Source of the DNA: Tritrichomonas musculus
Lineage: Eukaryota; Parabasalia; Tritrichomonadida; Tritrichomonadidae
NCBI GenBank assembly: GCA_039105265.1
Contig: JAPFFF010000005.1
Location: 1,240,001 to 1,304,000 of the forward strand
Direction: 5' to 3'
Length of the DNA stretch: 64,000 nucleotides
The position numbers and the translations under genes are program-made. Under the pieces are notes generated by a model. The model made no database searches. It was not told where the DNA came from and saw nothing but the letters and a program-made list of their open reading frames with translations. Below are positions 20,752 to 30,948 of this stretch, piece after piece (the stretch's first letter is position 1; each line of letters opens with the position of its first letter).

Positions 20752-21336
20752 TTATGATTTAAATATGTTTTCGATTGATAAGTTCACACATGAAAGGATT
20801 GATGGATTCTTTTTAGCTTCTGCTTCAAATTCTTCAAGTGAAATTTGCCCATCGCCATTCGAATCCATTTTCTTAAAAGTAACATCAATAATTTTATTGA
20901 GTTGGTGAGGCGGTAGCTTAACATTACTGTTTTGGCCTAAACTGAAGGAAAGAACTTCAGTTAATTCTTGTTTATCAATGTAGCCATTTCTATCAATATC
21001 ATAAACGCCAAAGCAAAATCCTGCTTTTTCATGAAGAGAAGCTCGAGTGGACATCGCTGATAGACCTGTTGCGAATTCGTAAAAATCAATTTGTTTCGAA
21101 TCATCTTTATCAAAAGCTGCGAAAATTCGTTCGACGAAGCCACTCTTTTTCAGCCCTAGCGCATGCTCAAACTCGTCCAGATCTATTAGGTCATCCGCTA
21201 TTTCTGAATTACTAACTGCTTTGAACTTCACGTAGAGCATTTCTAGCTCTTTGGGTGTAAATCTAGTATGCTCCGAGAGCTTCTGGAAATCTTCTTTGGT
21301 CGGAGGATGATTTGGGATACTTCCGTCAGGTCCCAT
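20752..21336 (-). CDS. EF-hand calcium sensor, calcineurin B/CBL-like
   Basis: 194 residues from ATG at 21334-21336. The frame stays open 16 codons farther upstream but only a TTG is available there. The chosen start gives MGPDGS, with Gly2 and Ser6 of an N-myristoylation signal, as in calcineurin B and related sensors. EF-hand loops are DKDDSKQIDFYEF, DIDRNGYIDKQEL and DSNGDGQISLEEF; the first N-terminal hand is degenerate (DLIDLDEF). The overall length and hand spacing fit calcineurin B, CBL, CIB or calaxin-type proteins, and I cannot choose among them. It is probably a membrane-attached Ca2+ switch for a phosphatase or kinase. The MULE lies just beyond its 3' end. Confidence 0.75.
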   Translation of the reverse strand: MGPDGSIPNHPPTKEDFQKLSEHTRFTPKELEMLYVKFKAVSNSEIADDLIDLDEFEHALGLKKSGFVERIFAAFDKDDSKQIDFYEFATGLSAMSTRASLHEKAGFCFGVYDIDRNGYIDKQELTEVLSFSLGQNSNVKLPPHQLNKIIDVTFKKMDSNGDGQISLEEFEAEAKKNPSILSCVNLSIENIFKS

Positions 21337-21660
21337 TTGCTTTGAAAATAATAAATCAAAGATCTGTATTTTGCTTTCAACCAATAACGTTTTTATTGAA
21401 ATTTAAAAGGATTTATGAAATAACTTTATAAAACTATTTGAAATATCGAAGATTATTTTTATGATAAATAACAACGTTTCTTTTTTTAGACAAATTTGTT
21501 TATTTTTCATATTATTTTTTCATAATAATAGGCTAATGATGGTAATAACAAAATTATTTAATTTTTTTCAAAAAATTGAGAGAAATTTTATACAAAAATT
21601 GAATGAAATTGAGAGCGAGCTTTTAAAAATTTATAAAATCTTTTTTCATTCCCAGCGTAT

Positions 21661-23259
21661 TTAAGATTCTATAATTGGGTCAATTAAAGCCAAGAATTCT
21701 TCATTTATTATAAAGTAACGAATATCGTTTTCTGATTCATGAATAGGGCAAGATAATATATATAGAGGGCTTTTAAACGATAATAAGCGTTGCGAGCATC
21801 TATCATATCTTCTGATTTGCTCATTTTCTTCTAATTTTATCCATTTTTCTGGTGTTGATTCAAGAAGCTGATCTAGGATCCGAGATGCAACATTCATTTC
21901 CATAGTGCTCTCGCCGCAAGCTATTTTACAGTTCATAGAAAAGAACAAGTAAAAATTGTTTTTAGTATTGCTAAGCATTTTGGTTTTCTTTTGAAAAATT
22001 TTAAGATCGTTACATTCAACAATTTTTCCATCAAGTAGAAAAATTTCTGGATGAGTAGGAGTTGGATTGGTTTTCACCGTATTTTCTCGCTTCAATATAT
22101 CAGCCAAAGTAAATATTTTCATATTTTTTTCATCAAAAGAATTTTGATTAGAGTAATTCATACTTTTGTTAATGTTGTATTCGGTTTTAGTGTTATCAAT
22201 GTTACATTTTGCATTGCTTTGAATATTCTCAAAATCAAAATCATCAAAATCGTCATTATCTGATAAAAATTTCTTTGTTGATTGGGTTTTTTGAGAATCT
22301 TTTTTATTGACTAAGTTTTCTTCATTATGTTTATGAATAATACTATTTATTATTTCTACATCAGAACTGTAAGATGAGCTTGATATTTGGTCAAATAATG
22401 TTTGTTCACTTTTCTTGTTATTTTCAGATGCTTGAGTTTTATTTTCAATTTTATCAATGAAATTGTCAGAGTCGAAAGATGAATTATCACTTAAAAATGA
22501 ATAGCTTACTGTGTTATTATTTACTTTGTTCGAAGTTTGGGCTTTTTTGGTATTATCTTGAGTTTCTAGTAAAATGTTTAATTGGCCTTTGTTTTTAACA
22601 TTACTTTGAACTTCATTATCTTTTATAATTATTAAAGAAGATTTTTTTGATTTTGGGGGATTTTTTCGTGATCTAGCTATTTGTTGTTTCTCAATGTTAT
22701 AAGTTTGCTGATTTATATCTTTGTTCTTTCCATTTTGTTGATCTTTATATTTTTGCTCATCGTATAAAACTATTGAATGCCTTTTTTCCCTCATATCTAG
22801 AGATTGCCCACCAACAATTACTATTTTTTCTTTTTCAAGAAATATCACTCCGAATTTAACTTTTGTCCCTTTTAAAATCTGCATCTTTATTCCCGGAACA
22901 ATCCGAGGATCAAAATCATGTAAAAAATTTTTTGAAACTCCAACAAATTGGAAATGACCATCACTTAATAAGAACTTAAATGTTCTCTTTTTTTCGTTAT
23001 TATTTATATTGAAATTTTCCCTTTTATTTAAGGGAAGTGAAATATCGATTATTTCATCAATTTGAACTAGAACGTTTGAATCAAATATAAAATCATCGTT
23101 TAAAAAGATATCTGGATCAATAATATTTTCGGATGTAATTTGTAAATCGTTGTCTAGAAAAAAATTAAAAGAATCTCTTGGATTTATATGATTCTCTGTT
23201 TGCTTATTAAGCCATGCAATGGTTGGTTTTGCGTTTATGGAATTAAAAAGTTCTTCCAT
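21661..23259 (-). CDS. RMI1-like OB-fold protein
   Basis: A 532-residue protein. Residues 1-165 follow the RMI1 N-terminal pattern: AWLNKQ near residue 15, FNFFLDNDLQITS, VLVQIDEIIDIS at the start of the OB fold, then KFLLSDGHFQFVGVS, PGIKMQI and FLEKEKIVIVGGQSL. RMI1 is the non-enzymatic partner of topoisomerase III and RecQ helicase in dissolving double Holliday junctions in the nucleus. Residues 165-400 are Asn/Ser/Lys/Asp-rich and likely disordered. A second folded block (about 400-532) has no clear match but could be the C-terminal OB fold. ATG at 23257-23259. The N-terminal match is good; the long middle is typical of protist versions. Confidence 0.7.
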   Translation of the reverse strand: MEELFNSINAKPTIAWLNKQTENHINPRDSFNFFLDNDLQITSENIIDPDIFLNDDFIFDSNVLVQIDEIIDISLPLNKRENFNINNNEKKRTFKFLLSDGHFQFVGVSKNFLHDFDPRIVPGIKMQILKGTKVKFGVIFLEKEKIVIVGGQSLDMREKRHSIVLYDEQKYKDQQNGKNKDINQQTYNIEKQQIARSRKNPPKSKKSSLIIIKDNEVQSNVKNKGQLNILLETQDNTKKAQTSNKVNNNTVSYSFLSDNSSFDSDNFIDKIENKTQASENNKKSEQTLFDQISSSSYSSDVEIINSIIHKHNEENLVNKKDSQKTQSTKKFLSDNDDFDDFDFENIQSNAKCNIDNTKTEYNINKSMNYSNQNSFDEKNMKIFTLADILKRENTVKTNPTPTHPEIFLLDGKIVECNDLKIFQKKTKMLSNTKNNFYLFFSMNCKIACGESTMEMNVASRILDQLLESTPEKWIKLEENEQIRRYDRCSQRLLSFKSPLYILSCPIHESENDIRYFIINEEFLALIDPIIES

Positions 23260-23697
23260 CTCTGATTTTGATGTTTTTATTCGTTTCTTTTCGCTTCAAT
23301 GATTTTGCTCTTGAAATAAAACATCAAAAAAATATTTTTTTGTAAACTATTGAAAACAGAATTGATTAGATTTTTAATATATCTTATTATTTATTTTGTT
23401 AAATGCTTGGTATATTCATCATTTGCAATAAAATGATGATTCTTATTTATAAATTTTGTTGTAAAAAATGATATAAAAAGAAATAATGCTTCGAAAATAA
23501 ATACAGAATGAACATTTTTTTATTATTTTTAATAAAACTGATCAATAATTATAGGCTGCAGGAAGTGTAATTAATGACAGATATCATTTTGAAAATTTGT
23601 CTAGCTTCACACATAAATTGAAAATGTGTAAAAAACTAAAGAATTTATAAAACTTTTTCATTTGATTGAATTAGTACGTTAATTAATAATTCTCAAG
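23260..23697. promoter_or_regulatory. Divergent intergenic region between RMI1-like and DRC1 genes
   Basis: This 438-bp AT-rich gap separates two divergently transcribed genes, so both promoters must lie here. On the DRC1 side, AAAACTTTTTCATTTG is found about 50 bp before the ATG and TCAAG directly before it. On the RMI1 side, TCATTGAAGCG lies about 40-50 bp before its ATG. No coding frame or RNA gene was seen. Confidence 0.4.
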
Positions 23698-25650
23698 ATG
23701 GCGACAATTTTAACCAAGGAACAAGATGAGCGTGCGCCTATTAAACAAGTCAATAGTAGTCGCAAAGAGATAGAAGAAGCAGTTAATAAAAATAAAAACG
23801 AACTGGTAGGAATATTGCAAAGGCAAATTGCTGTTGAGCAAGAAAGGGCATTCATATTTAGAGATTCAAGAAAAAAGTCAGATGATGAGTATGCATCAAT
23901 TGAAGATCAAGTTTCAAAAGGTCTTAATGAAATTAGCCAAGGTTGGACAAATTTACTTGAATCAAGCTATCCGCTCGAATTTGATGAAATGCTTAAAAAA
24001 CAAAAAGAAGAAGCCGATGCAATTGTTAAAAAAAAGCTAGATTTTATAAAAGATTTGGAAGACGAAGTGAATAGGAGAGATCATGAATATGTTAATAAAA
24101 TAGCTGCACAGAATGCTCAAATTGATGGTTTTGTTCATCAAATGAGAAATCAAGAAAATGAACTTCGCGAAAAAATCGCAGCTGAACTCCGATCAATTTT
24201 ATCTTCATATGTTCAAGAAAAAACTGCGCAAACTATCCAAATAGAAAAAGAAGTAAAACAACTAACTGCAAAACGACAAGAAAAAGAGCAATTATTAATG
24301 AAACAGCTTTCGCAAAATGCACGTGACCAAAGAGATTCGCTCGAGTCCCTTCGACAGAATTTTGCTCAAGATTATATGACTCTTCGTACTTCGCATGAAA
24401 TGAAGCTCGAAGTAGCTCAAAAAGAATATCAAGATCGACTTGCACAAATGAGTTTTTCTTTCGAACAGTTAGAATATGATTATAGAATTCTTCAAGAAAA
24501 TGAGGAAGAGCATCAAGAAAAACTAAAAATGCAAGCAAAGAAACTTATTAGACAAAGAGACTGTCTCCGAGCTTTGAAACGAAAATACAAAGAAGATGAT
24601 GCACGCTTTGAAAGACAAAATGCAGAAATTACAAAAGATTACAAACGAATAGCGCAAAGTTACAGAGAACTTCAACTTCGATTCAGGAATGTTGCCTATA
24701 ATGATTTTAATGCATTTCGAGAAGTGTGGAATTTGAATGAAAAGCGTCTTCACGATCAGGTTTTGAAAATACTTGAAGCAGATCGTGTAATAATGGAGCA
24801 GCAGCTTGGAAAAGAGCCAAAATCTGTTGATCCAGATTATCTCAAAAGATGGATTATTGGTACTGAAGAATTTGAAGATTTAACAAAAACGCCGCAAGCA
24901 CCATTGCCTAAGAAGAGTGAAGAAGATACCTCAATGATTGAAAAAGGAACAGGAATTTTTAGTAATGCGACACTTAGTGAGCCACTCGAGCATTTACGAC
25001 GAATGATTACAAATGAAGTTGGTTTTCTTGTTGATGAAAGAGTTAAAAACATAATTGGAATTGATGATAACGTTAATGAAGATACTGAAGAAACAATTCG
25101 TCTAGACGTTTTATTACAAGAGCTCGGTATAACTGATCCAGATGACGTTGAACAACTTCTATCTCATTTTATTCGTGATACTGAATTTGGAGAACTCGAA
25201 ACGCCCGGTTTTGTTCGTCCTCACGAAGTTCTTCAAGGATTGCGAAATTTTGTTGAAGCTTATCATCCAAGCAGGCAGCAAAATCAAATGAGTTTATTCA
25301 GTCAAATTACGCAGGATGCAACGCAGAACACAAGTAGTGAAGTTGCTCGTGCAATCATTCAACTTCAGCAAAAAATGAAGAAGCAAATGAACCCTCAAAG
25401 AAAATTCTGGGAAAAAAAGGCCGGAGTTGTAACTGAAGAGATGTGGAGATTGTGGAACGCTACTTTTAAAGGAATGCAAAGATATAAATTAGAACTTGAA
25501 GAAAGATCAAAACTTGTAACTGAAACTGAGAACTTGAAAATGCAAAATAGAGAACTCGAAATGCTTTTGTCACAATATTTGCAATCTGAAAACAATGATA
25601 CTCTTATTTATGCACCTGGTGAAACGGTTGATTTTCAATCTTTTGAATGA
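23698..25650 (+). CDS. DRC1: Dynein regulatory complex subunit 1 (DRC1/CCDC164)
   Basis: A 650-residue, almost entirely coiled-coil protein. DRC1 is a core scaffold of the nexin-dynein regulatory complex that links axonemal doublets and sets flagellar bending. Family marks are the GWTNLLESSYPLEFDEML stretch, the KKKLDFIKDLEDEVNRRD block, the FSFEQLEYDYRILQENEEE block near residue 250, and FREVWNLNEKRLHDQV (residues about 340-355). The C-terminal segment carries EEMWRLWNATFKGMQRY and then LKMQNRELEMLLSQYLQS. Length is close to that of other DRC1 proteins (about 700). DRC2 is the nearest alternative, but the C-terminal QNREL/LLSQYL module favours DRC1. A trichomonad has several flagella, so the gene is expected. 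Confidence 0.82.
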   Translation: MATILTKEQDERAPIKQVNSSRKEIEEAVNKNKNELVGILQRQIAVEQERAFIFRDSRKKSDDEYASIEDQVSKGLNEISQGWTNLLESSYPLEFDEMLKKQKEEADAIVKKKLDFIKDLEDEVNRRDHEYVNKIAAQNAQIDGFVHQMRNQENELREKIAAELRSILSSYVQEKTAQTIQIEKEVKQLTAKRQEKEQLLMKQLSQNARDQRDSLESLRQNFAQDYMTLRTSHEMKLEVAQKEYQDRLAQMSFSFEQLEYDYRILQENEEEHQEKLKMQAKKLIRQRDCLRALKRKYKEDDARFERQNAEITKDYKRIAQSYRELQLRFRNVAYNDFNAFREVWNLNEKRLHDQVLKILEADRVIMEQQLGKEPKSVDPDYLKRWIIGTEEFEDLTKTPQAPLPKKSEEDTSMIEKGTGIFSNATLSEPLEHLRRMITNEVGFLVDERVKNIIGIDDNVNEDTEETIRLDVLLQELGITDPDDVEQLLSHFIRDTEFGELETPGFVRPHEVLQGLRNFVEAYHPSRQQNQMSLFSQITQDATQNTSSEVARAIIQLQQKMKKQMNPQRKFWEKKAGVVTEEMWRLWNATFKGMQRYKLELEERSKLVTETENLKMQNRELEMLLSQYLQSENNDTLIYAPGETVDFQSFE

Positions 25651-25787
25651 TTTCAAATTTATATGATTAAACTGTTTTTATTTTATTTTACAATGTTTAC
25701 ATTGAGAAAAAGTATAAAAATGCATTGATAAATTAAAATAAAATAAAAAAATTGGTGAAAAAAAAAATGTTGACTAAATAAGTAACT

Positions 25788-26912
25788 TTACTGTTTTTTG
25801 CCAAGATCATGAGCAATGGAAGAAGTTCCAAAGAGGCTGAAATTCATATTCTTGATTTGTGTAAATATCGTGATTGTCTTCATCCAATCTGGGCGAATGA
25901 AAGAATAAAATTCGTTCTTCATCAAATCATAATTTTCTTTGATAACGTAATGATTTGAAACTTGATTGTTTGAAGTTAAAATAACAGAGTCGCAATTCAT
26001 TGTTGTAGAAATTGTTTTAGCACTTCGAATAACCATTTGATTGAATAAGACAAGAGCTTTATATGCGAGTGGATCCTTTTTAGACGCAAGTTTTGCTATT
26101 TCGCCACCTTCAAGTTCGGAAAGAGGAATCTTCTTTCCAATTGATTTGTTCATCAAAAATTGATAAATGTTGCACAAGCCTTTTCCGCTAACAACGTCTT
26201 CGAATTCAATAGCTAATTCTCCATCATAATGTTGATTGCTGATGTATTGAACAAGCTCTTTTTCAAAAGGATAATTTGGATGTTTGTGGCCAACAATTGG
26301 TAATTCAAGGTGACCAAGTTCTGTTGGAACAACGATTTTCCTCTTGAAAAGAGGTGTTTTAACAATAAGACTGCAACCTAGACCGGAACCAACATATAAA
26401 ATTGCAGTCCTTCTATCATTAACAGGTCCACCAGCTGGTGAACTTTCTGGGAAGAGCTTTTCAAAGTAGTTGTCAAGTTGATATTTGCTATCTACTGCTA
26501 AAACTCCATATGCAGTTGCCTCTGTATCATTGAGGAACTTTGAGTGCTTTGCTGGGAACAAATCGGTTGGTAATTCGGATAAAGCTAATGTCCTGTGTGT
26601 ATATTGTCCTGGCCAATTTGGAAGAACAACTGTATTTTCAGATATAGGGCCAGCGACAGATAAAGCTGAACCACGGCAAAAGGAATTTGGAACTAAATCG
26701 CGTAATTGTTTTGAAATATAATGAAGTCCATTTATGAGATCGCTTGAACGTTGAGCTTTAAATTTAGGAAAATCAATAAATTTAGATTCGTCATAAAAGC
26801 TGCTAATACGAACATTTGTGCCTGTGCCCCCGATGTCGCAAGCAATGCATATAGGTATTTTCGAGTCTCTTGGCCAGTTAGCAATGGGTTGAAGAAGCTT
26901 TTTTGAGAACAT
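25788..26912 (-). CDS. Glucokinase
   Basis: A 374-residue ROK/GlcK-family sugar kinase, expected to phosphorylate glucose with ATP at the entry to glycolysis. Visible marks are the phosphate-binding ACDIGGTGTNVR near residues 24-35, SVAGPISENTVVLPNWP, the catalytic LNDTEATAYGVLA (Asp near 150), VGSGLGCSL and the TELGHLELP block. It lacks the cysteine-rich ROK zinc motif, as do the bacterial-type glucokinases of trichomonads, which are about this length. ATG at 26910-26912, preceded by TCAATCACAT, a fair initiator. The 3' end lies 137 bp from the DRC1 stop (convergent). Confidence 0.9.
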   Translation of the reverse strand: MFSKKLLQPIANWPRDSKIPICIACDIGGTGTNVRISSFYDESKFIDFPKFKAQRSSDLINGLHYISKQLRDLVPNSFCRGSALSVAGPISENTVVLPNWPGQYTHRTLALSELPTDLFPAKHSKFLNDTEATAYGVLAVDSKYQLDNYFEKLFPESSPAGGPVNDRRTAILYVGSGLGCSLIVKTPLFKRKIVVPTELGHLELPIVGHKHPNYPFEKELVQYISNQHYDGELAIEFEDVVSGKGLCNIYQFLMNKSIGKKIPLSELEGGEIAKLASKKDPLAYKALVLFNQMVIRSAKTISTTMNCDSVILTSNNQVSNHYVIKENYDLMKNEFYSFIRPDWMKTITIFTQIKNMNFSLFGTSSIAHDLGKKQ

Positions 26913-27384
26913 ATGTGATTGATTTAAACAATTGAAGGGACTGTTTATACATTAAATTGTTCATCGTTTTTGACTTAATTTTTTGATTGAAACTCTTCAA
27001 TCAAAAAATCTATTGAATCATTCAAATTTTGTTTGTAATTTTTGTTTGAAAATCATAACTTTTTGCTAAATAGTAAATTATATAAAAGATAAGTGATGTA
27101 TTTTTCATAATTTTTTTATAACTTTTTGAGTGATTTGTATATCTCAAAAAGTTATACCGATTTACCAATTGAATTCAATTTTCAGCTTTTCACAAAATTC
27201 AATACAGTTGAAAATAATAATTAAATACGAATATACAAAAATTTAATACAATTAATATCAAAAAAATTCATATTATTAGAATACTTAAATATTAAAATTA
27301 ATAATAATATTTTAAAAGATAAAAAAACTATGGTTAAATAATTGAAAAACTTTAAAGTTTGTTTTTTAATCAAAAAAAAAAACT
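26913..27384. other. Intergenic region with a perfect 13-bp inverted repeat
   Basis: This 472-bp AT-rich gap lies between two genes on the minus strand. It holds the promoter of the glucokinase gene and the 3' flank of the aldo/keto reductase gene. At 27118-27130 and 27143-27155, ATAACTTTTTGAG is mirrored exactly around a 12-nt spacer. It could be a transcription-end hairpin or a paired binding site; the same core recurs in hairpins near 51 kb and in the MULE arms. Confidence 0.5.
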
Positions 27385-28260
27385 TCAATCAGCTGGTGTG
27401 AATTGAGATAACTGTTTTTCTTGTTCTTCTAAACCAAGTGTGAAATATCTTTTGTTGCAATCAAGCTTTTTCATCTTAGCCATTTCATCTGCTGTCAATT
27501 CAAAATCGAAAATGTTGATGTTGTCCTTGATATGTTGAGGATTTGTTGATTTTGGAAAGACGATGTTTCCTTCTTGGATTTGCCATCTTAAAATGACTTG
27601 AACAGAATTTTTATTATATTTCTTTCCAATTTCAACAATAACTGGCTCCTCCAAAAGTTTTTTATCGCCATGTCCAATTGGATACCAGCTCTCAATTTTC
27701 ATGTCATATGCGCTAATTCTTTTCTTCAAATTATCTTGTTGATAGTAAGGATGGCATTCAACTTGTAAAACTGCTGGTTTAATTTTAGAAGCTTTCAAAA
27801 CTTCTTCTAATCTGTCACTCTCAAAGTTAGAAAGTCCAATTGTTTTGACTTTTCCCGCTTGAACTGCCTTTTCCATATCCTTCCATGCGCCAAGATAGTC
27901 GCCAAATTGCTGATGAAGCAAGAGAAGATCAATGTAATCTGTTTGTAAGCGTGCTAACATTTTATCTATTGCTGTTGTTGTTTTTCCTTCTCCATATTCG
28001 TGTGGCCAAAGCTTTGAAGTGATCCAAACATCTTCTCTTTTGAGACCAGATTTTTTAACAGCCGATCCAACGCCTCGTTCGTTTTGGTATGCATGTGCTG
28101 TATCGATATGACGATAGCCACATTTGAATGCTTCGAGGCAGGCTTTCTCAGTCTCTTCATCGCCATTGATCATAAAAACGCCGAGGCCAAATTGGGGAAT
28201 TTTGGCTCCATTGTTTAATGTTACATATGTTTGCTTCATATAAAAGTGATATGAATTCAT
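27385..28260 (-). CDS. Aldo/keto reductase (AKR superfamily)
   Basis: A 291-residue TIM-barrel NAD(P)H-dependent oxidoreductase reducing aldehydes or ketones, probably cytosolic. The catalytic tetrad is complete: Asp53 and Tyr58 in HIDTAHAYQNE, Lys83 in ITSKLW and His116 in LLLLHQQ. The cofactor region GLSNFE and the C-terminal FPKSTNPQHIKDN block, which binds the 2'-phosphate side of NADPH in this family, are present. The ATG at 28258-28260 gives a seven-residue lead before a second Met (MKQTYVTLNNG), where related proteins usually begin, so either may be used. Best read as a 2,5-diketo-gluconate reductase-type AKR; the substrate cannot be told from sequence. Confidence 0.92.
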   Translation of the reverse strand: MNSYHFYMKQTYVTLNNGAKIPQFGLGVFMINGDEETEKACLEAFKCGYRHIDTAHAYQNERGVGSAVKKSGLKREDVWITSKLWPHEYGEGKTTTAIDKMLARLQTDYIDLLLLHQQFGDYLGAWKDMEKAVQAGKVKTIGLSNFESDRLEEVLKASKIKPAVLQVECHPYYQQDNLKKRISAYDMKIESWYPIGHGDKKLLEEPVIVEIGKKYNKNSVQVILRWQIQEGNIVFPKSTNPQHIKDNINIFDFELTADEMAKMKKLDCNKRYFTLGLEEQEKQLSQFTPAD

Positions 28261-29556
28261 TTTGGATTTTAATTGAATTAAATTGAATAGATTAACAGAA
28301 AAAAATTGAATTGATTTGTTAAGTTATCGTATTTTGATCAGTGTGTGATTTATTTCAAAATAATTGTATCGTTTTTAAATGTTTTTAGCTTGATAATGTG
28401 ATATGCTTCAGTATGTCTTTAAAATTTTGTAAATGATGATTCATATCAATATTTTTTTTTTGATTTATATGATTTGAATATATAAAATACTATTATAATT
28501 GTGTTTAAATGCATAATTCATTAAAATGCAATTATATCAGATAATATTATATTTCATATATTATATGATGTTATTTTTTCAAATTTAAATTAGTTTTTCG
28601 CATGATCATGTTTCATTATTTATTTGATTTGTTTCTTGTATATGAAAGTTAAGAAATTTAAACACAATCATTCAAAAAAAGCATAAAAAAATCGTATTTT
28701 AGTAATTCAAATTCGGATGAAAATATTTTCAAATAGGGATATTCAAAATTTTCTTTTCCTATTGGAAAAGTTCAACTTTTTCTGTGAAATAAAATCCCAA
28801 TTTTCAAAAGAATATAATAAATCAATCAAAAACAAAAAAAAACTAATTTTATGTTATTTAATGATATGATTCATAAAATTGTAATAAATCTATTTTGCAT
28901 TTCAATATCTTTAATTTATTCATATTTCATTCATCATCAAATATGTAAATATTTATTATGTAAATTTACATATTATTTATTTTCAAAAAAAATGAAATTT
29001 TATTATATAAAAAACAGTTTTTACTTCAATATAAAGTAAATTAGGTTGGTATTTTAGGAAATTTATAAAACAAAATAACAATATATATATACATATAAAT
29101 ATCAAAAATGATTATCTCATATGTATTAGAACAACATATGCATTTATTTTTAATAATAAAATATGCAATTAAACATATTCTTTTTTCAAATATGTAAATA
29201 TTTAATGATAAAAAGAAATGATGAAAAAATATTATTAATTGTCATGATATTTCATATTTTTTCAACACAATAATAAATGTATTTGCATTTTTTATATATG
29301 TGAAATATTAATGATTATCATGATTATATTTTCATGATTGAAGATTTTTTATAAAATACACATATTTATTAAATACATATGCCAAATGTATGAATTAAAA
29401 TATGAAAAGATTATTCTCTGAACTAATTCAATTTTTCTGAATAAATCGTAAAATTCAATTGAAAATTAAATCGTACTTTTTCCTCTGAAAAATTCAATTC
29501 CGAAAGAAGAATAAAAAAGTATAGTTTTTGATTAAAAATTCAAATCATTCATTAAA
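28261..29556. other. AT-rich intergenic region between divergent genes
   Basis: About 1.3 kb of very AT-rich sequence with no convincing frame. It carries the promoters of the AKR gene (minus) and the SnoaL-like gene (plus). The word ATATGTAAATATTT and close variants recur between 28.9 and 29.4 kb, which seems to reflect base composition. Nothing else was recognised. Confidence 0.5.
29545..29554 (+). promoter_or_regulatory. Candidate initiator element of the SnoaL-like gene
   Basis: TCATTCATTA lies two bases before the ATG at 29557. It closely fits the trichomonad initiator consensus TCAYTWYTCATTA, in which transcription starts at the A of the first TCA, giving a leader of about 11 nt. Confidence 0.5.
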
Positions 29557-29928
29557 ATGTCTGATACAGTTCAACTTGCAAAATGTTTTGATGATTTGGT
29601 TCAAGGAATGGTCAATGGCGATCCGAAGATAATGGATCCTGTCATGTCTGATTCAATTGAACTTTTTCATGCAAATGGAGATAAGCAAACAAAAAAGGAG
29701 TGGCTTGAAATTGTTGAAAAAAAAGTGATCACATATCACTCTGGTGAAACAACCTACCTCGAAATTACAATAAATGGAAACTCAGCCGAGTTGAAAGCAA
29801 AAACACGTCTTGATGTTACATCACCAGACCATCCACGATCAACTTTTGAAATGGCTCAGACAATTACAGCAGAGAAAATTGACGGCAAATGGAAATTTAC
29901 CAAATGCCGCCCTGACTGTTTAAAGTAA
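29557..29928 (+). CDS. Small NTF2/SnoaL-fold protein
   Basis: A 123-residue protein with the alpha+beta cone pattern of the SnoaL/ketosteroid isomerase-like group. An N-terminal helix LAKCFDDLVQGMVNGD is followed by MSDSIELFHANGDKQTKKEWLE and alternating strands TTYLEITINGNSAELKAKTRLDV, ending in an EKIDGKWKFTKCRPDCLK strand. These folds bind small hydrophobic ligands or act as isomerases or hydrolases. No clear catalytic Asp/Tyr set was identified, so the activity is unknown. It is short, single-domain and probably cytosolic. Confidence 0.65.
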   Translation: MSDTVQLAKCFDDLVQGMVNGDPKIMDPVMSDSIELFHANGDKQTKKEWLEIVEKKVITYHSGETTYLEITINGNSAELKAKTRLDVTSPDHPRSTFEMAQTITAEKIDGKWKFTKCRPDCLK

Positions 29929-30948
29929 ACAAAAAAAAATTAATTGATTATAATTAATAATTTTATTATTATAATATCATCAGATAATGAAGAGCAATCG
30001 TCCATCATATTAATATAAAAAATAAAAAAAAAAATTGTCAAAATCAGAGAAAATGTTATTAAAAAGATTATCGCATATTTTTACCAGTTCATCAAATAAA
30101 TTGATATTTGGTGAGAGTCTTTGAATTGTTTTGTTCATTTTTTCAAATTTTATTTGCAAGTATAAATTAAATGTAATATTAGCAATACAATAGCCTGAAA
30201 TGATAAAATTCATACATATTGGTTTGCTCTTGCTTTAAATCCATAAAAAGCGGTGTTATATGATGCAATAAAAATATTTCAATTGTAATCATAAAATATA
30301 ATTATAGTAATAATAAAATACACTCTTAGCTAATTAAATATTTCTGCTAAGTACATCATTGTTAATAAATATTTATTTAAAATAGTTTAATAGTTGTTTT
30401 GTTTATATACTAAAAAGGCTTCTCATAAATAATCTTTTTGATTTCAGTGAATTTGAAATGGGCACGCAAATTAGCAAGTGTGCGACTTTTGACGTTAAAG
30501 ATATCATTGAAGCACATACAAGAAATGATATATTTGAAATTTTTGGATTATAAAGCACTTAAATGAGGTTCAAGGCCATTAAGGTTTTCAAAAAAAAAAA
30601 AATAACAATATCCATCAATCATTTGGTCTTCTGAAATAGAGAATCATGAATCTGAAATCAAAAAAAAAAAAAAAAAATAGCAATTGCCAGCCATCAATCA
30701 TTTGGTCTTCTGAAATAGAGAATCATGAATCTGAAATCAAAAAAAAAAAAAAAAGCAATTGCCAGCCATCAATCATTTGGTCTTCTGAAATAGAGAATCA
30801 TGAATCTGAAATCAAAAAAAAAAAAAAACTCGACTTCATATAAAAGTGCTGCATCACAATCGAAGCTGTTAGTTGAATGAGTTTTTATACTGAAACCATT
30901 TAGCATGCATACACTAATTAATGATTTATGAATTGTGAAAGAAGAAAA
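29929..30948. other. Intergenic region with a possible coding relic and an A-tailed triple repeat
   Basis: About 1 kb without a convincing gene. Plus-strand 30,439-30,553 translates as a short coding-like stretch ending at TAA (including MGTQISKCATFDVKDIIEAH), perhaps a gene remnant. The triple repeat at 30612-30828 follows. The rest is AT-rich. Confidence 0.4.
30612..30828 (+). repeat. Three tandem copies of a ~75-79-bp unit, each ending in an A-tract
   Basis: Units begin CCATCAATCATTTGGTCTTC at 30612, 30691 and 30766 and run through GAATCATGAATCTGAAATC into runs of 14-18 A. The unit bodies look identical. Only A-tract length and the short AGCAATTGCCAG joint differ. It may have arisen by replication slippage between A-tracts or tandem insertion of an A-tailed segment. 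Confidence 0.8.

Noticed and set aside
21337-21384. Sixteen-codon N-terminal extension of the EF-hand gene
   Set aside because: It begins at a TTG, and the ATG at 21336 creates a myristoylation signal typical of the family.
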